Assembly: GCA_014529385.2 (NCBI GenBank)
Contig: CM043963.1
Coordinates: 111,508,912-111,566,911 of the forward strand
Direction: 5' to 3'
DNA length: 58,000 nt
Source of the DNA: Adiantum capillus-veneris
Lineage: Eukaryota; Streptophyta; Polypodiopsida; Polypodiales; Pteridaceae
The notes under the pieces were generated by a model. It did not search any database, was not told where the DNA came from, and saw only the letters and a list, made by a program, of their open reading frames with translations. This document shows positions 36,901 through 47,393 of this stretch, piece by piece; position 1 is the stretch's first letter, and each line of letters begins with the position of its first letter. Position numbers and translations under genes: made by a program.

Positions 36901-37446
36901 GCGTCAAATACAAGAAAATGTAACACGAACTCGACTTGGCCATGGTTGCAAGCCACAGAAGAAAGTGGCTGATTCAAGTGAGCCGACATCTCAAATCTGA
37001 GTGCAAATGGAGTCTACTTTCATACCAGGGAAGCCGACATCTCAAACCGGAGTTCTTAGACGAAAGCATCAACGAGGACGAAGTCGTGTCCGTTTTCAAA
37101 AGTTTCCTCGGATTTGGTGTCCACATTGCTGCTCCACAACTATGGTGGTCGACTCCAAAACCACTTTTGTCTGTCATACATGCCAGGTTTACTTCCCTTG
37201 TCAAAAAAGCATGCTCTTGAAGAGACTTCAGATTGCTTGTTAGGGAGGGTAGTGCAAGTATGTGATGATGAAAATAGCTTTTGGGCTAAAATCTCCTCTT
37301 GTACCTATGGTTCCTCAAATGAGGAGGAGAGGTTCTTTACTCTTCGACTTTCTAGTGGGGAGGAGATGCCTTGTGTACAGGCATCTCAATTAAGAGTCAT
37401 TCTAATGTATACCGAACAAGGACCTACTATGTTAAAGTTTATTTGA
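33933..37446 (+). pseudogene. MULE transposase (MURA/FAR1-like, DDE plus SWIM zinc finger), probably inactive
   Basis: 33,933-34,952: N-terminal part with a FAR1/GCM-like zinc region (YYRGGEPRRKGGKKRLCTSK, then KCGCSFKV and HPHHMGHEPGTRNDL). 35,402-35,817: MULE catalytic core with AIDSTFKTNIYGLPLYAAVL (first Asp at 35,450) and LLCWFHVKKAW, then the donor PQ|GTAAGT. The second catalytic Asp, expected in IVIDK, is Tyr (TAT, 35,651-35,653). 35,888-36,298: FEGRYQVFLSKYSQFPNIQR and KNLIERLWKYIKYTLL (catalytic Glu at 36,125). 36,458-37,000: SWIM motif CDCVDWSSQCKHIYG. 37,001-37,446: a Cys-rich ribbon (CPHCCSTTMVVDSKTTFVCH) and a small C-terminal domain. A stop at 34,972, a TGA at 36,077, a stop at 36,998 and a frame change near 34,945 add to the decay. 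Confidence 0.8.
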
Positions 37447-37594
37447 TTATAGTTTCGTTCAAATATGGTATCAAATGAGTTGTTTTTTTAGATGGGATTT
37501 TTGCATAAGCACTATACATTCTGGTCTTACTACTCCTACAGATGGAATTAGATCCCGACACTATAACTTTCAGAGAGTAGATGTCTCTCTGTAG

Positions 37595-37626
37595 AAAACT
37601 AATCTCGGGATCCCGAGATTAGTTTT
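37595..37626. repeat. Palindrome CTAATCTCGGGATCCCGAGATTAG after the MULE transposase
   Basis: A perfect palindrome of about 32 bases, the partner of the copy at 33,835-33,858. The pair brackets the transposase gene and may mark the ends of an older unit, or insulator or terminator hairpins. Confidence 0.8.
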
Positions 37627-37639
37627 TATAGAATGAATA

Positions 37640-39316
37640 TATTCAGGTGAATCTATATAAAAACACGAAGTATTATTGAAAACCGCAATCGAAAACGCAG
37701 TTGAAATCGTAAACCGGAATCGAAAACGCAATTGAAAACGTAAATTGGAACCGGAGTCAAAAACCATAACCGTAGTCAAAACCATAATCGAAAACCATAA
37801 CCATAACCGGAAACCATAAACGCAAACTATAACCATAAACGCAAACCATAACCGGATACGTAATTCAAACCATACCGGAAACGTAAACCATAACCGGAGT
37901 CAAAACCATAACCATAACCGGAAACGCAAACCATAATCGGAGTCGAAAACACTTATCATAACCATAACCGGCAACCATAACCATAAACGCAAACCATAAC
38001 CGGATATGTAACTCAAAACCATACCAGAAACGTAAACCATAACCGGAGTCAAAACCATAACCATAACCAGAAACGCAAATCATAACCAGAGTCGAAAACA
38101 CTTACCATAACCATAACCGGCAACTATAACCATAAACGTAAACCATAATCGAAGTCGAAATCATAACCATAACCGAAAACCATAAACGCAAACCATAACC
38201 ATAAACACAAACCATAACCGGATATGTAACTCAAAACCATACCGGAAACGTAAACCATAACCGGAGTCAAAACCATAACCATAACAGGAAACGCAAACCA
38301 TAATCGGAGTCGAAACCAGAACCATAACCATAACCGGAAACCATAAACGCAAACCATAACCGGATAACCATAACCATAACGGCAAACCATAACCGGAGTC
38401 AAAACCATAACCATAACCGAAAACGCAAACCATAACCGGAAACACTTACCATAACCATAACCGGCAACCATAACCATAAACGTAAACCATAATCGAAGTC
38501 GAAATCATAACCATAACCGGAAACCATAAATCATAACCATAAACGCAAACCATAACCGGATATGTAACTCAAAACCATACCGGAAACGTAAACCATAACC
38601 GGAGTCAAAACCATAACCATAACCGAAAACCATAACTATAACCATAACCGACAACCATAACCATAACCGGATATGTAACTCAAAACCATTTCGGAAACGT
38701 AAACCGTAACCGGAGTCAAAACCATAACTATAACCGAAAACCCCAACCATAATCGGAGTCGAAAACACTTACCATAACCATAACCGGAGTCAAAACCATA
38801 ACCATAACCGGAGTCGAAAACACTTACCATAACCATAACCGGCAACCATAACCATAAACGTAAACCTTAACCGGATATGTAACTCAAAACCATACCGAAA
38901 ATGTAAAGCATAACCGGAGTCAAAACCATAACCATAACCGGAAACGCAAACCATAATCGGAGTCGAAAACACTTACCATAACCATAACCGGCAACCATAA
39001 TCATAAACACCTTAACCGGATATGTAACTCAAAATCATACCGGAAACGTAAATCATAACCGGAATCACTTACCATAACCATAATTGAAAACCATAACCAT
39101 AACGAAAACAAAAAACGCAATCCATAAGCGGAGTTGAAAATACTCACCATAACCATAACCGGCAACCATAACTAGAAACACAAACCATAACCGGATATGT
39201 AACTCAAAACCATACCGCAAACATAAACCATAACCGGAGTCACTCACCACAACCATAGTCGGCAACACATAACCGGGAATCATGATCATAAACCACATAA
39301 GAAACCATGACCATAA
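37640..39316. repeat. CCATAA-based minisatellite, about 1.7 kb
   Basis: Built from AACCATAACCATAACCGG-like words, with larger phrases that recur at irregular spacing of about 120-330 bases: CCGGATATGTAACTCAAAAC, GGAGTCAAAACCATAACC and GTCGAAAACACTTACC. It continues for about 100 bases after the Copia element (43,907-44,010), so Copia split it. Minus-strand frames are open because the repeat lacks stops in that direction (VMVMV, GYGYG) and are not genes. The hexamer resembles but does not equal known telomere repeats. Confidence 0.9.
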
Positions 39317-39594
39317 TGTTGAAGATGATGAAACAGGAAACAGAAGGAAGACAGCAACTCAGAGTAGGAAGAAGATGGAGAAGGAGAAGAAACAGAGCTT
39401 GTGTACGAGATCTCTGTAGTCTCTCTCTCTGTATTAGAATAATAATTGTATACAAACTCAGAGCTACAAAGCTTATATGAAACCCTAAGAGAAAAGGTGT
39501 CCTTTCACACCGGATGTCCAGGGGGAAAAACCCAGTGGGAGAAAAGTGCCCCTGGTGAAGCGCGTATACACACTAACACTACTACATGTCTACA
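39317..39594 (-). repeat. Copia 3' LTR (element sense)
   Basis: 278 bases, TG...CA, paired with 43,629-43,906. Contains a CT-rich run (GTCTCTCTCTCTGT). Differences from its partner are at AGAAACAG/AGACACAG, GAGAAAAGG/GAGATAAGG, GTCCAGGG/GTCTAGGG and GAGAAAAGTG/GAGAATAGTG. Confidence 0.95.
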
Positions 39595-39606
39595 AATCCC
39601 CCCTGT
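39595..39606 (-). other. Copia polypurine tract
   Basis: On the minus strand CAGGGGGGATT lies immediately before the 3' LTR, the position where plus-strand DNA synthesis is primed. Confidence 0.8.
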
Positions 39607-39641
39607 AGTGATAGTGTGAATCCGTACAAGGTAGCAGATCA

Positions 39642-42600
39642 TCATGTGTATGAAAGTAAGCCCAAAGCTTTTCGGAAAGCTTCAAACTTTTCTCGTGATA
39701 ACGCTTTCGTAAATAGATCTGCAATGTTATCCTGTGTAGGACAGTAAGTTAGTGTGATCTCCCCTGCATGTAGCCTTTCCCTGACATAGTGGTAGTGAAC
39801 CTCTATGTGCTTTGTTCTTGCATGAAATACTGGATTCCTTGCAACTGCAATAGCGCTCTGATTGTCAGTGAAAATGGTAGTGGGTGCCTGTTGACACTCA
39901 CAAAGATCTGCCAATAACCTGCGTATCCATACACAATCAACTGTTGCCGTGAAAGCTGCCCTGTACTCAGCTTCACAAGTTGATGTAGCCACTGTGGGTT
40001 GCTTCTTGCTTAGCCAAGATATACATGCATTTCCCAAGAAAAAACAATTGCCACTTGTGGAATGTCGTGTGTCAAAATCACCAGCCCAATCTGAATCGCT
40101 GTAACCAAGAAGCTGCATAGAACTGTGCTTTCCATACATATCCCCCCTTGGAAAGAACATGGCAAGATTAGGGATACCTGAAAGGTAACGAAGTATGCGC
40201 TTCACAGCTTGCCAATGATGCATACCTGGGCTGTGCATAAATCTGCTTGCTTGTGAAACCCCAAATTGAATGTCTGGACGAGTGTTGCCTGCCAAATATA
40301 TCAAGCAACCAACCGCTGCTGCATAAGTATGTACATCAAAAGGTTCTCCAGCATCGTGCATGCTCAACTTTGATCCAGTTTCTACGGGTGTAGAGATTGG
40401 CTTACAATTTTGCATACCAAACTTGTCCAAAATTTTATGCAAATATTTTGCCTGCAACATGTATATGCCATCCTCTGATTGCACAAACTGAATACCCAAG
40501 TAATAATGTAGCAAACCAAGATCAGACATCTCAAAGGTTTTTCTCAAAGCATCTTTCCACTGAACACACTCTAAAGCTTGTTCAAATGAATCAGGCTCAT
40601 CTGCATCACAAAGAGTGCTAAAGCAAGCCAAATCTACTTGCTCTCTGCCAAAAGTAGTACCAGCACGTGTTTTCCGTGGCAACGGTGCATCCAACTTGCT
40701 ATCCTGCAAAGTTTTCTGAACCCATTTAGGCAAGGTTCTTTCTTCCCTGAGAACTTCTTGCTCTTCACGCACAATTTCCTCTACATCATGAGGTGTCACA
40801 TGCTGATCAAAAGATTGATCAAGATTATCAACCTGTTGTGATTCTTGATTCTCCACAAAAGAAGGAAGCAAACCTTCAAATACATCATGTGTCTGCATAT
40901 GAGGTACATCAAAAGCAACCATAGGTTGAGCAGTAGTTTCTGCAAAAATTACATCACGACTTTCAAAAATCTTGTTTGTAGCAGGATTGTAAAGTCTATA
41001 ACCTTTACTTCCACTACTGTACCCCACAAATATACATTTGATTGCCTTATCATCAAGCTTCCCACGTAACTGCTGAGGGATGTGAGCATAAGCAAGACAA
41101 CCAAAAACACGAAGATAACTGACTGAAGGTTTTTTGTCATACCAAGCTTCATATGCAGTAATGGTCTTCAAGGCACGAGTAGGACACCTGTTCAAAACAT
41201 GTGCTGCACAAGCAACTGCCTCCATCCATAGCTTATGAGGCAAACTCTTAGCCTTGAGCATACATCTAGCTGTCTCCATTAAAGACCTGTTCTTCCTTTC
41301 TGCAACACCATTCTGTTGTGGTGTGTATGGCATAGTGCATTGGTGTTTAATGCCTTTCTTTCCCAAAAAATCCTTAAATGCACCTGACATGTATTCACCT
41401 TCTCGATCGGTACGAAGAGTCTGTACTTTGCAACCTGTTTCATTTTCAACCATGGCGACATAATGTTGAAAAACTGCAAACATGTCTGACTTTGCTTTGA
41501 GTGGATACACCCAACAAAACCTGGAAAAGTCATCAATGAAGGTCACAAAATAAAGGCTGTTTCCTATAGATGGCGTCCTCATAGGACCACATACATCACT
41601 GTGTACAAGCTGCAACTTTCGTGTCGCTCTAACTGAACCATCCTGCGAAAATGCAAATCTGTGCATCTTTCCAAGAACGCAACCTTCACATACATGTCTT
41701 GGTGGCATCTCCAATAAAGACAAATCATGCACCATATTATGACGTTGTAAAGTCATCAAACTGCCATAACCAACATGCCCAAATCTAGCATGCCACAACT
41801 CAGCATCCTGCATGGCCTGAGTCTTTGTTTCTGCAATACATACCTGAATCTGCTTTTCATAACGATCTAGCACAAATAGTCCATTGTCCAGCGTACCTGT
41901 AGTGATAAGAGAATAACCATTCTCTCGATCTCGTACAACACATCTGTCATCCTCAAAAATGACCCGAAGACCATTTTTTGCAAGAGAGGATACAGACAAC
42001 AAATTCTTCTTGATCCCTGGAACATATAAGACATCTGGCAAGCATAAATCTGAACCATCTGAAATGGTAATCAAAATCTTACCAACACCTTTGATTGGAT
42101 AAGAAGCATTATTTGCACATGTCACCTTCTTTCCTACTGGAGCTGCATCCAATGAACAAAACAAATCCTTCCTTGAAGTAATATGCCTGGATGCACCACT
42201 ATCAAAGTACCAAATCATTTGTGTCTTGTCAACACTGTAAGCAGAAAAATTTGAACATACTACAAAAGCATAAGAATCCTGCACAAAGTTTGCAGACTCT
42301 TCTTTAGCTGTAGAAGAATCACCAGAAGCTGAAACAACCAAACTTGACTCTTTCTTCTTTTCTTTAGCAATTCGCTTTTTACACTCACTAATGTAGTGAC
42401 CAGGTTTCTTGCAGTAGTGACATTTACCTTTCTTCTTGGACTTGTCGGAATCACCTTTAGACTTCTCTGAAGATTGTCCTACACTAGACTTGGAGTAATG
42501 AGCACTCTCTTTACCCCTGTTTTTGTTCTGTACAACAAGAGCATGATCCATACCATCCACCTGTAAAGACTTGTTCTTACGTGATTGATCCTCCTGCAAT

Positions 42601-43244
42601 AGCAAAGCCACTAACTCTTCAAAATGAAGAGGGTCAGGATTAGCTCGCAAAGACATAGTCAAAGAAGTCTGAAAAGTCAAATAAGATGGTGGTAGTGAAT
42701 TGAGTGTTTTGGAAACCAAGTCCTTCTCTGGAATCACTTCATCAATGCTAAGCAATTTCTCTTTAAGATCCCTGATTTTTGTAAGATGCTCGACAATATC
42801 GTCACCTTCGTCCATCTGTATTTTGTCAAGTTGTTTCTTCAAAAACTCTATTCTGGCAGCGTTTCTTCCTCCAAACATAGCTTGCAGAGTGTTCCAAGCA
42901 TCCTCAGAAGTTCTACAAGATCTGATATGTGGTGTGATTGTCCTCTTTATGGTTAAGGCAATCACAGCCATAGCCTGTGCATCTTTAGTATCCCATCTCT
43001 TTTGCTCTGGAGTGACTTGTGAGGGTCCTGCACCAACAGCTGCACCACGACCAGGCGTGGCAGGTGCAATGCTACCTGGACGAACTTCATCTCCAGATAC
43101 ATAATCCCACAATCCTTTACCAACCAAAACATTTTTGGCCATAAAAGACCAAAGAGAATAGTTGGTACCATCCAATTTGTCTTCGGATGTAAACGCACCA
43201 AAAATCTCTTTCTCCGTAGATTGAGCCATACTGTAGATGCACAC
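39642..43244 (-). CDS. Copia Gag-Pol polyprotein, open for 1200 codons but lacking the RT catalytic core
   Basis: Minus strand, ATG at 43,244 (a second Met, MAQSTEKE, five codons on is an equally good start). Domains by residue: UBN2-type Gag 25-230; CX2CX4HX4C knuckle 275-288 (CHYCKKPGHYISEC); aspartic protease WYFDSGA at 345-351; integrase zinc region HARFGH...CEGC 485-522; integrase core with D550 (HSD), D613 (RTD) and E649 (NGVAER); end of RT from 901; RNase H with D1050 (GYSDSD), E1091 and D1127 (FTDNQS). The frame passes directly from ALECVQWKDAL (about residue 899) to RKTFEMSDLGLLHYYLGI. That skips roughly 200 residues in which all Copia RTs carry the fingers, palm and YVDD. The loss is in frame, so Gag, protease, integrase and RNase H remain readable. 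Usual Copia pol length is about 1300-1450 residues. It may move only with help from a complete relative. Confidence 0.95.
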   Translation of the reverse strand: MCIYSMAQSTEKEIFGAFTSEDKLDGTNYSLWSFMAKNVLVGKGLWDYVSGDEVRPGSIAPATPGRGAAVGAGPSQVTPEQKRWDTKDAQAMAVIALTIKRTITPHIRSCRTSEDAWNTLQAMFGGRNAARIEFLKKQLDKIQMDEGDDIVEHLTKIRDLKEKLLSIDEVIPEKDLVSKTLNSLPPSYLTFQTSLTMSLRANPDPLHFEELVALLLQEDQSRKNKSLQVDGMDHALVVQNKNRGKESAHYSKSSVGQSSEKSKGDSDKSKKKGKCHYCKKPGHYISECKKRIAKEKKKESSLVVSASGDSSTAKEESANFVQDSYAFVVCSNFSAYSVDKTQMIWYFDSGASRHITSRKDLFCSLDAAPVGKKVTCANNASYPIKGVGKILITISDGSDLCLPDVLYVPGIKKNLLSVSSLAKNGLRVIFEDDRCVVRDRENGYSLITTGTLDNGLFVLDRYEKQIQVCIAETKTQAMQDAELWHARFGHVGYGSLMTLQRHNMVHDLSLLEMPPRHVCEGCVLGKMHRFAFSQDGSVRATRKLQLVHSDVCGPMRTPSIGNSLYFVTFIDDFSRFCWVYPLKAKSDMFAVFQHYVAMVENETGCKVQTLRTDREGEYMSGAFKDFLGKKGIKHQCTMPYTPQQNGVAERKNRSLMETARCMLKAKSLPHKLWMEAVACAAHVLNRCPTRALKTITAYEAWYDKKPSVSYLRVFGCLAYAHIPQQLRGKLDDKAIKCIFVGYSSGSKGYRLYNPATNKIFESRDVIFAETTAQPMVAFDVPHMQTHDVFEGLLPSFVENQESQQVDNLDQSFDQHVTPHDVEEIVREEQEVLREERTLPKWVQKTLQDSKLDAPLPRKTRAGTTFGREQVDLACFSTLCDADEPDSFEQALECVQWKDALRKTFEMSDLGLLHYYLGIQFVQSEDGIYMLQAKYLHKILDKFGMQNCKPISTPVETGSKLSMHDAGEPFDVHTYAAAVGCLIYLAGNTRPDIQFGVSQASRFMHSPGMHHWQAVKRILRYLSGIPNLAMFFPRGDMYGKHSSMQLLGYSDSDWAGDFDTRHSTSGNCFFLGNACISWLSKKQPTVATSTCEAEYRAAFTATVDCVWIRRLLADLCECQQAPTTIFTDNQSAIAVARNPVFHARTKHIEVHYHYVRERLHAGEITLTYCPTQDNIADLFTKALSREKFEAFRKALGLLSYT

Positions 43245-43610
43245 AAGAGAGCAAAAGAACCTCCAAGAGATTCACAAATCTCCTCTCCATTGCAAGCAAA
43301 ACTCTACACAAAATCTCAGCACAAAGCTAAGACAAGCTGCTTCCCAAAAGAACTGTTTACCTGAAGAAAATCTGTCAAAAAGCACACCCTCTTGATCTAA
43401 ACGCCTCCGAAAAGTAACTTCTGCTACGCTGCTCAGAACAAAATTCTGAGGGCTCGAACGGCTTCGAAAGGGGGGTAAAACCTCAGGTCACCTATTCAGA
43501 ATACTCCCGGAACGTCGAGGATGCTCCCACGAACAAATTTTCCGAAAACTGCCTGAAAACTGCGATTGCGCGCGCGGACGCGAAAACGCAAGTAGAGGCT
43601 CTGGAAATCA

Positions 43611-43628
43611 CCTTGCTCTGATAACAAT
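43611..43628 (-). other. Copia primer-binding site
   Basis: Minus-strand TTATCAGAGCAAGG directly follows the 5' LTR (43,629-43,906) and resembles the initiator-methionine tRNA complement (TGGTATCAGAGC) used by most plant Copia elements. One base differs near its start. Confidence 0.75.
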
Positions 43629-43906
43629 TGTTGAAGATGATGAAACAGGAAACAGAAGGAAGACAGCAACTCAGAGTAGGAAGAAGATGGAGAAGGAGAA
43701 GACACAGAGCTTGTGTACGAGATCTCTGTAGTCTCTCTCTCTGTATTAGAATAATAATTGTATACAAACTCAGAGCTACAAAGCTTATATGAAACCCTAA
43801 GAGATAAGGTGTCCTTTCACACCGGATGTCTAGGGGGAAAAACCCAGTGGGAGAATAGTGCCCCTGGTGAAGCGCGTATACACACTAACACTACTACATG
43901 TCTACA
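43629..43906 (-). repeat. Copia 5' LTR (element sense)
   Basis: 278 bases, TG...CA, the copy that would drive minus-strand transcription of gag-pol. The 3' flank CATAA matches the 5' flank of the other LTR. Confidence 0.95.
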
Positions 43907-45066
43907 CATAAACCATAACTAGATACCATGACCATAAACCGTAACTAGAGACCACACCAAAAAACATAACCATGATCATAAACCATAACGGAAAACCATG
44001 ACCATAAACCATACTAAGGTTTTGTATCAAAATTAACTCCAAAGAGTTGTTAGCCAAGTCGTGTCTGAAGAGCATACATAGAGCAAGTCATACCATCACT
44101 ACACGAGTCTAAAAGATACATGTAAAGAAAAAATCTATAGTCTATTCCTTTTGCAATGGCACCTCTCCAAGTGCTTGGGCCAACCAGTCTCTAAGATCTT
44201 CTTTCAATATCTCCACATCTTCATGTTGAAACCATTTTCTAGAAAGCTGCCATAAATACAAGTAGTCAAAAGCTTCTATAAACAACTATATATAACTACA
44301 TACAAAACAAACAACATAATGGATTACCCAAGAACGTGGCAGACGACTGACCAAGCCACCCTCAATACGCACGCGCATACATTTCATCACATACCATCCA
44401 CAATCATGAGCATTTGGCTGCTGTGGAATCTACACCAAGAAACAAAACAAAATACATTTGAATGCCAAAAGATACATTGAGATTTTGTAGATTACTCACC
44501 TCAATAGTTTCATAACCTATCGACTTTATCGAATCCAATAGCTCTGACTGTACAACTTGATCCGTACAATATTTTCCAAAATGTTCACATGCTCTAAAAC
44601 AAGGAAAACAAGAAGCTTATGCAATGAGACTAAAATTATTTAGCATACATAACCTCTGCAAGTATACCTTTGTAGAACATCCCGATATTCGTGAGCTGAG
44701 CGTAGAATGGATAAGGAATCAAACATTAAAAAGCATGACCTTTTTCGAGGAAGTCCATCGAGACGTAGACGATGCGGGTTGTACAAAACGTTAAAAGTCC
44801 AATGGGATCTGAACATAGGTAGGGTGTCATAAATTTTAATAACATACCAATTACAACAAAAAGATGATGACTCCTATTATTACCTATCAACAATTGGAAA
44901 GAAGGTGAAACTATGGCTTCCAAGATCTGGAGAACCAAAGAAGTTCTTCATGGCATTTTTTCCAATCTTCTTCTCCCGCAGAAAAGGCAACCATAAGCTA
45001 TCTACAAACCACACTTGCTCGAGAATGTGTGTGGGTAATGTATGATCCATCCAACTATATACACCA

Positions 45067-45070
<4 letters not shown>

Positions 45071-45120
<50 letters not shown>
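45071..45120. repeat. (AT)n microsatellite in an intron of the ULP1-like gene
   Basis: About 25 AT units between exons at 45,054 and 45,184. Confidence 0.95.
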
Positions 45121-45124
<4 letters not shown>

Positions 45125-46502
45125 TGTGATAACAAATGCATATCATTTTAACTATTTGAAAGAATAAAAACTAAAATTCATACATAGCAAATAGGTTCAT
45201 AGCCATTGTCGATGCCTCAACATCAAGCTCACTCTGTTGGAACGATCCAATTATGTCAACCCCAAGGTTAAAACGTACAGACTTTAAGTGGAAAATGACT
45301 CCTCCACTACAATAGTAAAAATATCATAGAATAAGAAAAAAAATATAACTTGAAAGTTACGAAACTAGCCTATCACTAAAAAACATGATATAAGCTTACC
45401 TGACAGTTCCTTCTGGACTTAGCAGTATGGGGCTTTTACAATCAATCACGCCCTGGCGAATCTCAATTGCGACATGGGTTTCATCTTTGGATTGTTGCGA
45501 TTTCTTATCATCAAATATTGACTGCCAACAATGTTGTGTGGTTGATTTATTTATTTGAGATGCCCTCTAGGTAACCAATATGAAATGGTGATACAACAAA
45601 CATCCACATGTAGAAAATGCCTAGTCAACAATCAGGAGTGTGTGTATGAATATAAATTCAAAAATACCTGATGAATCTCTTGTGTGAATCCATCCATTGC
45701 CTCAGGGTCACGCTTTCTTTTGGTCTTTAGCTTTTGCGGAGGAGCAGGAGGAATCTCCATTTGACTTGTGCTTGCATTCTGGTGGTGAGTAGTCTCAAAG
45801 AAGTTATTTAAAAATAGTATATGTATTGTTTAAAAGACAACGTATGTGAGTACTATACCGGTGTGGTTTCTGTTTTTGATGTAGAATTACTCTTTTCGCT
45901 TCCTTTAGAGAAATCCGATGTTTGTATACGCTTCTATTGAACATTATAATTCATGAGAATTTAGAACACATATATAAAAATGCAATATGTAAAAAATATT
46001 GAAACTTACAGCTTTATCATAGCCATCCGAAACTCGTTATATGACCAACTTCTCTCGTGTTTGGATGCGTGAGTCCCATGATGCTAGCTCATCTTTGACA
46101 AATTCATCTATCTATGACTCCTTTGTTATTTTTCCTTTTTTCTTATGTGCACAAGACGCCCATCCCCGCTCTCCCTGTTCTCTTTTGCTTTTCTCGCATG
46201 CCTTTCTAGCATTCTTAATCTTTTGCTCAACATTGAAAAATCGAGACTTGCTTTGAATGCGTGACCTGGAAGAAGTGGGTTTGTGAATTTTTGCGTTTCC
46301 CTTTGGCCGACCTATTGGAAGCGGTGGTATGACTACATTGTCACATTGATGCTTTCTTTCAAGGTGACGTTTTATATCCACTCTCTTCTCAAATCGCTGA
46401 CGTTTTCTTATACATGCTTCAGAAGCTAAACAATACTGCCACCACCTCCCGATACCATCTTGGTTACATTTGAAATAGTTATTTTCCTTCACAATAAACA
46501 AA

Positions 46503-46642
46503 ATTTAGATAATCAGCAGAAAGTCTCTTTCTCTCTCCACACACACACACCCTCTCTCTCACACACAGAAGTGCTTTCTATCTCTATCTCTCTCTCCAAT
46601 ACTCATATACACACCTTTACTCTCTCTCTCACACACACACAC

Positions 46643-46712
<70 letters not shown>
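46503..46712. repeat. CT/CA microsatellites in intron 1 of the ULP1-like gene
   Basis: Alternating CT and CA runs. The donor (CAA|GTGCGT on the minus strand) directly abuts the CA tract at 46,711. Confidence 0.85.
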
Positions 46713-47172
46713 TTGCGGCGGATCGATATGTGAAGAAGGTGAGTTATCCTCCTCCATTTTTTGCACCGGATTCAATCCTGGGTTGCTGCTTTGCCGAAAT
46801 CCATCCTTGGGATCTTCTTTCACCCTGCTTGCATAGCGGTTTGAGCGCCTACTATACGCCATGAGAGTAGGCGAGTCATCTTCCTCCATTTCTTCCACTA
46901 GATTCAATGGAGAGTTGCTGCTTTGCCAGAAGCCATCCACAGGATTCTCTTTCAGCGTGCTTGCATAGCGGTTTGAGCGCCTAGTAAGTACCATGGGATT
47001 CCTCTTTCTTTACCTGAGAAGACTCTCCCTCCCTCCCTCCCTCCCTCCCTCTCTCTCTCTCTCTCTCTCAACTTGAGGCTCCTCTCTGTGTGCTCACGTT
47101 CCCGCTTTTGATAAACAAACTCTCTAATTCAAAGACCCTCTCCAATTTTTGAATTAGGTTCAATCTGCTGAA

Positions 47173-47393
47173 AACTAAACTCGGAAAAAAAACTAAACTC
47201 GGGATCCCGAGTTTAGTTTTTAAAGATCGACGGGCCAGATTGTGTGTGCCCCCTTTTTTTGAATGAGCATCGTTGATCCCATGCTTATGACCCCGTGGCA
47301 CTTAAAGGGGAGGGTGAGCGGGCCGGTGGTTCCCTGTCCCCAATCGTACCTAGCTACGTATGCGGTGCCTCTTGAGCGAAAGCTCATGATGTT
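47173..47393 (-). repeat. MULE right terminal inverted repeat
   Basis: Inverted partner of 33,430-33,655, including the 34-bp palindrome at 47,188-47,221 and the outer block TACGATTGGGG-type sequence near 47,340. CT/CCCT repeats lie just inside it at 47,028-47,071. Confidence 0.85.

Larger units (their letters stand above)
39317..43906 (-). mobile_element. Ty1/Copia LTR retrotransposon, 4.6 kb, recent insertion, internally deleted
   Basis: Two 278-bp LTRs (39,317-39,594 and 43,629-43,906) begin TG and end CA and differ at 4 positions by my comparison, so the insertion is young. The flanking CATAA (39,312-39,316 and 43,907-43,911) fits a 5-bp target duplication, but CATAA is also the surrounding repeat word, so this evidence is weak. 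The gag-pol frame is on the minus strand. A primer-binding site and polypurine tract are present. The element sits inside the minisatellite of the MULE. Confidence 0.95.
44142..46994 (-). pseudogene. ULP1-type (peptidase C48) SUMO-protease-like gene carried by the MULE
   Basis: Minus strand, modelled as eleven exons with GT-AG borders. Exon 1 (46,994-46,713) encodes two tandem copies of a roughly 38-residue repeat (RRSNRYAS...DGF.QSSN...MEED). Exon 2 starts at 46,486 with a Cys/His cluster (ENNYFKCNQDGIGRWWQYC ... KRHLERKHQC). Then come 45,933-45,859, 45,778-45,668, 45,521-45,400, 45,307-45,184, 45,054-44,884, 44,808-44,668, 44,593-44,500, 44,429-44,328 and 44,238-44,142 (stop). The last five hold a C48 protease fold: WMDHTLPTHILEQVWF, FFPIVDRSHWTFNV (catalytic His), LMFDSL (Asp, 44,718) and IPQQPNAHDCGWYVMK (Gln and Cys, Cys at 44,400). 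Exon phases agree across several junctions. Two in-frame stops in exon 2 (46,110 and near 46,050) break the N-terminal part. ULP1 enzymes process and remove SUMO; ULP-like genes are known cargo of plant KI/Kaonashi MULEs. Confidence 0.75.

Noticed and set aside
37570-39298. Stacked minus-strand frames rich in VMVMV and GYGYG
   Set aside because: Translation of the CCATAA minisatellite, which lacks stops on that strand.
37640-39316. Interstitial telomere
   Set aside because: The word is CCATAA/CCGGAA-like, not the plant CCCTAAA or a known variant, and the phrase structure is irregular.
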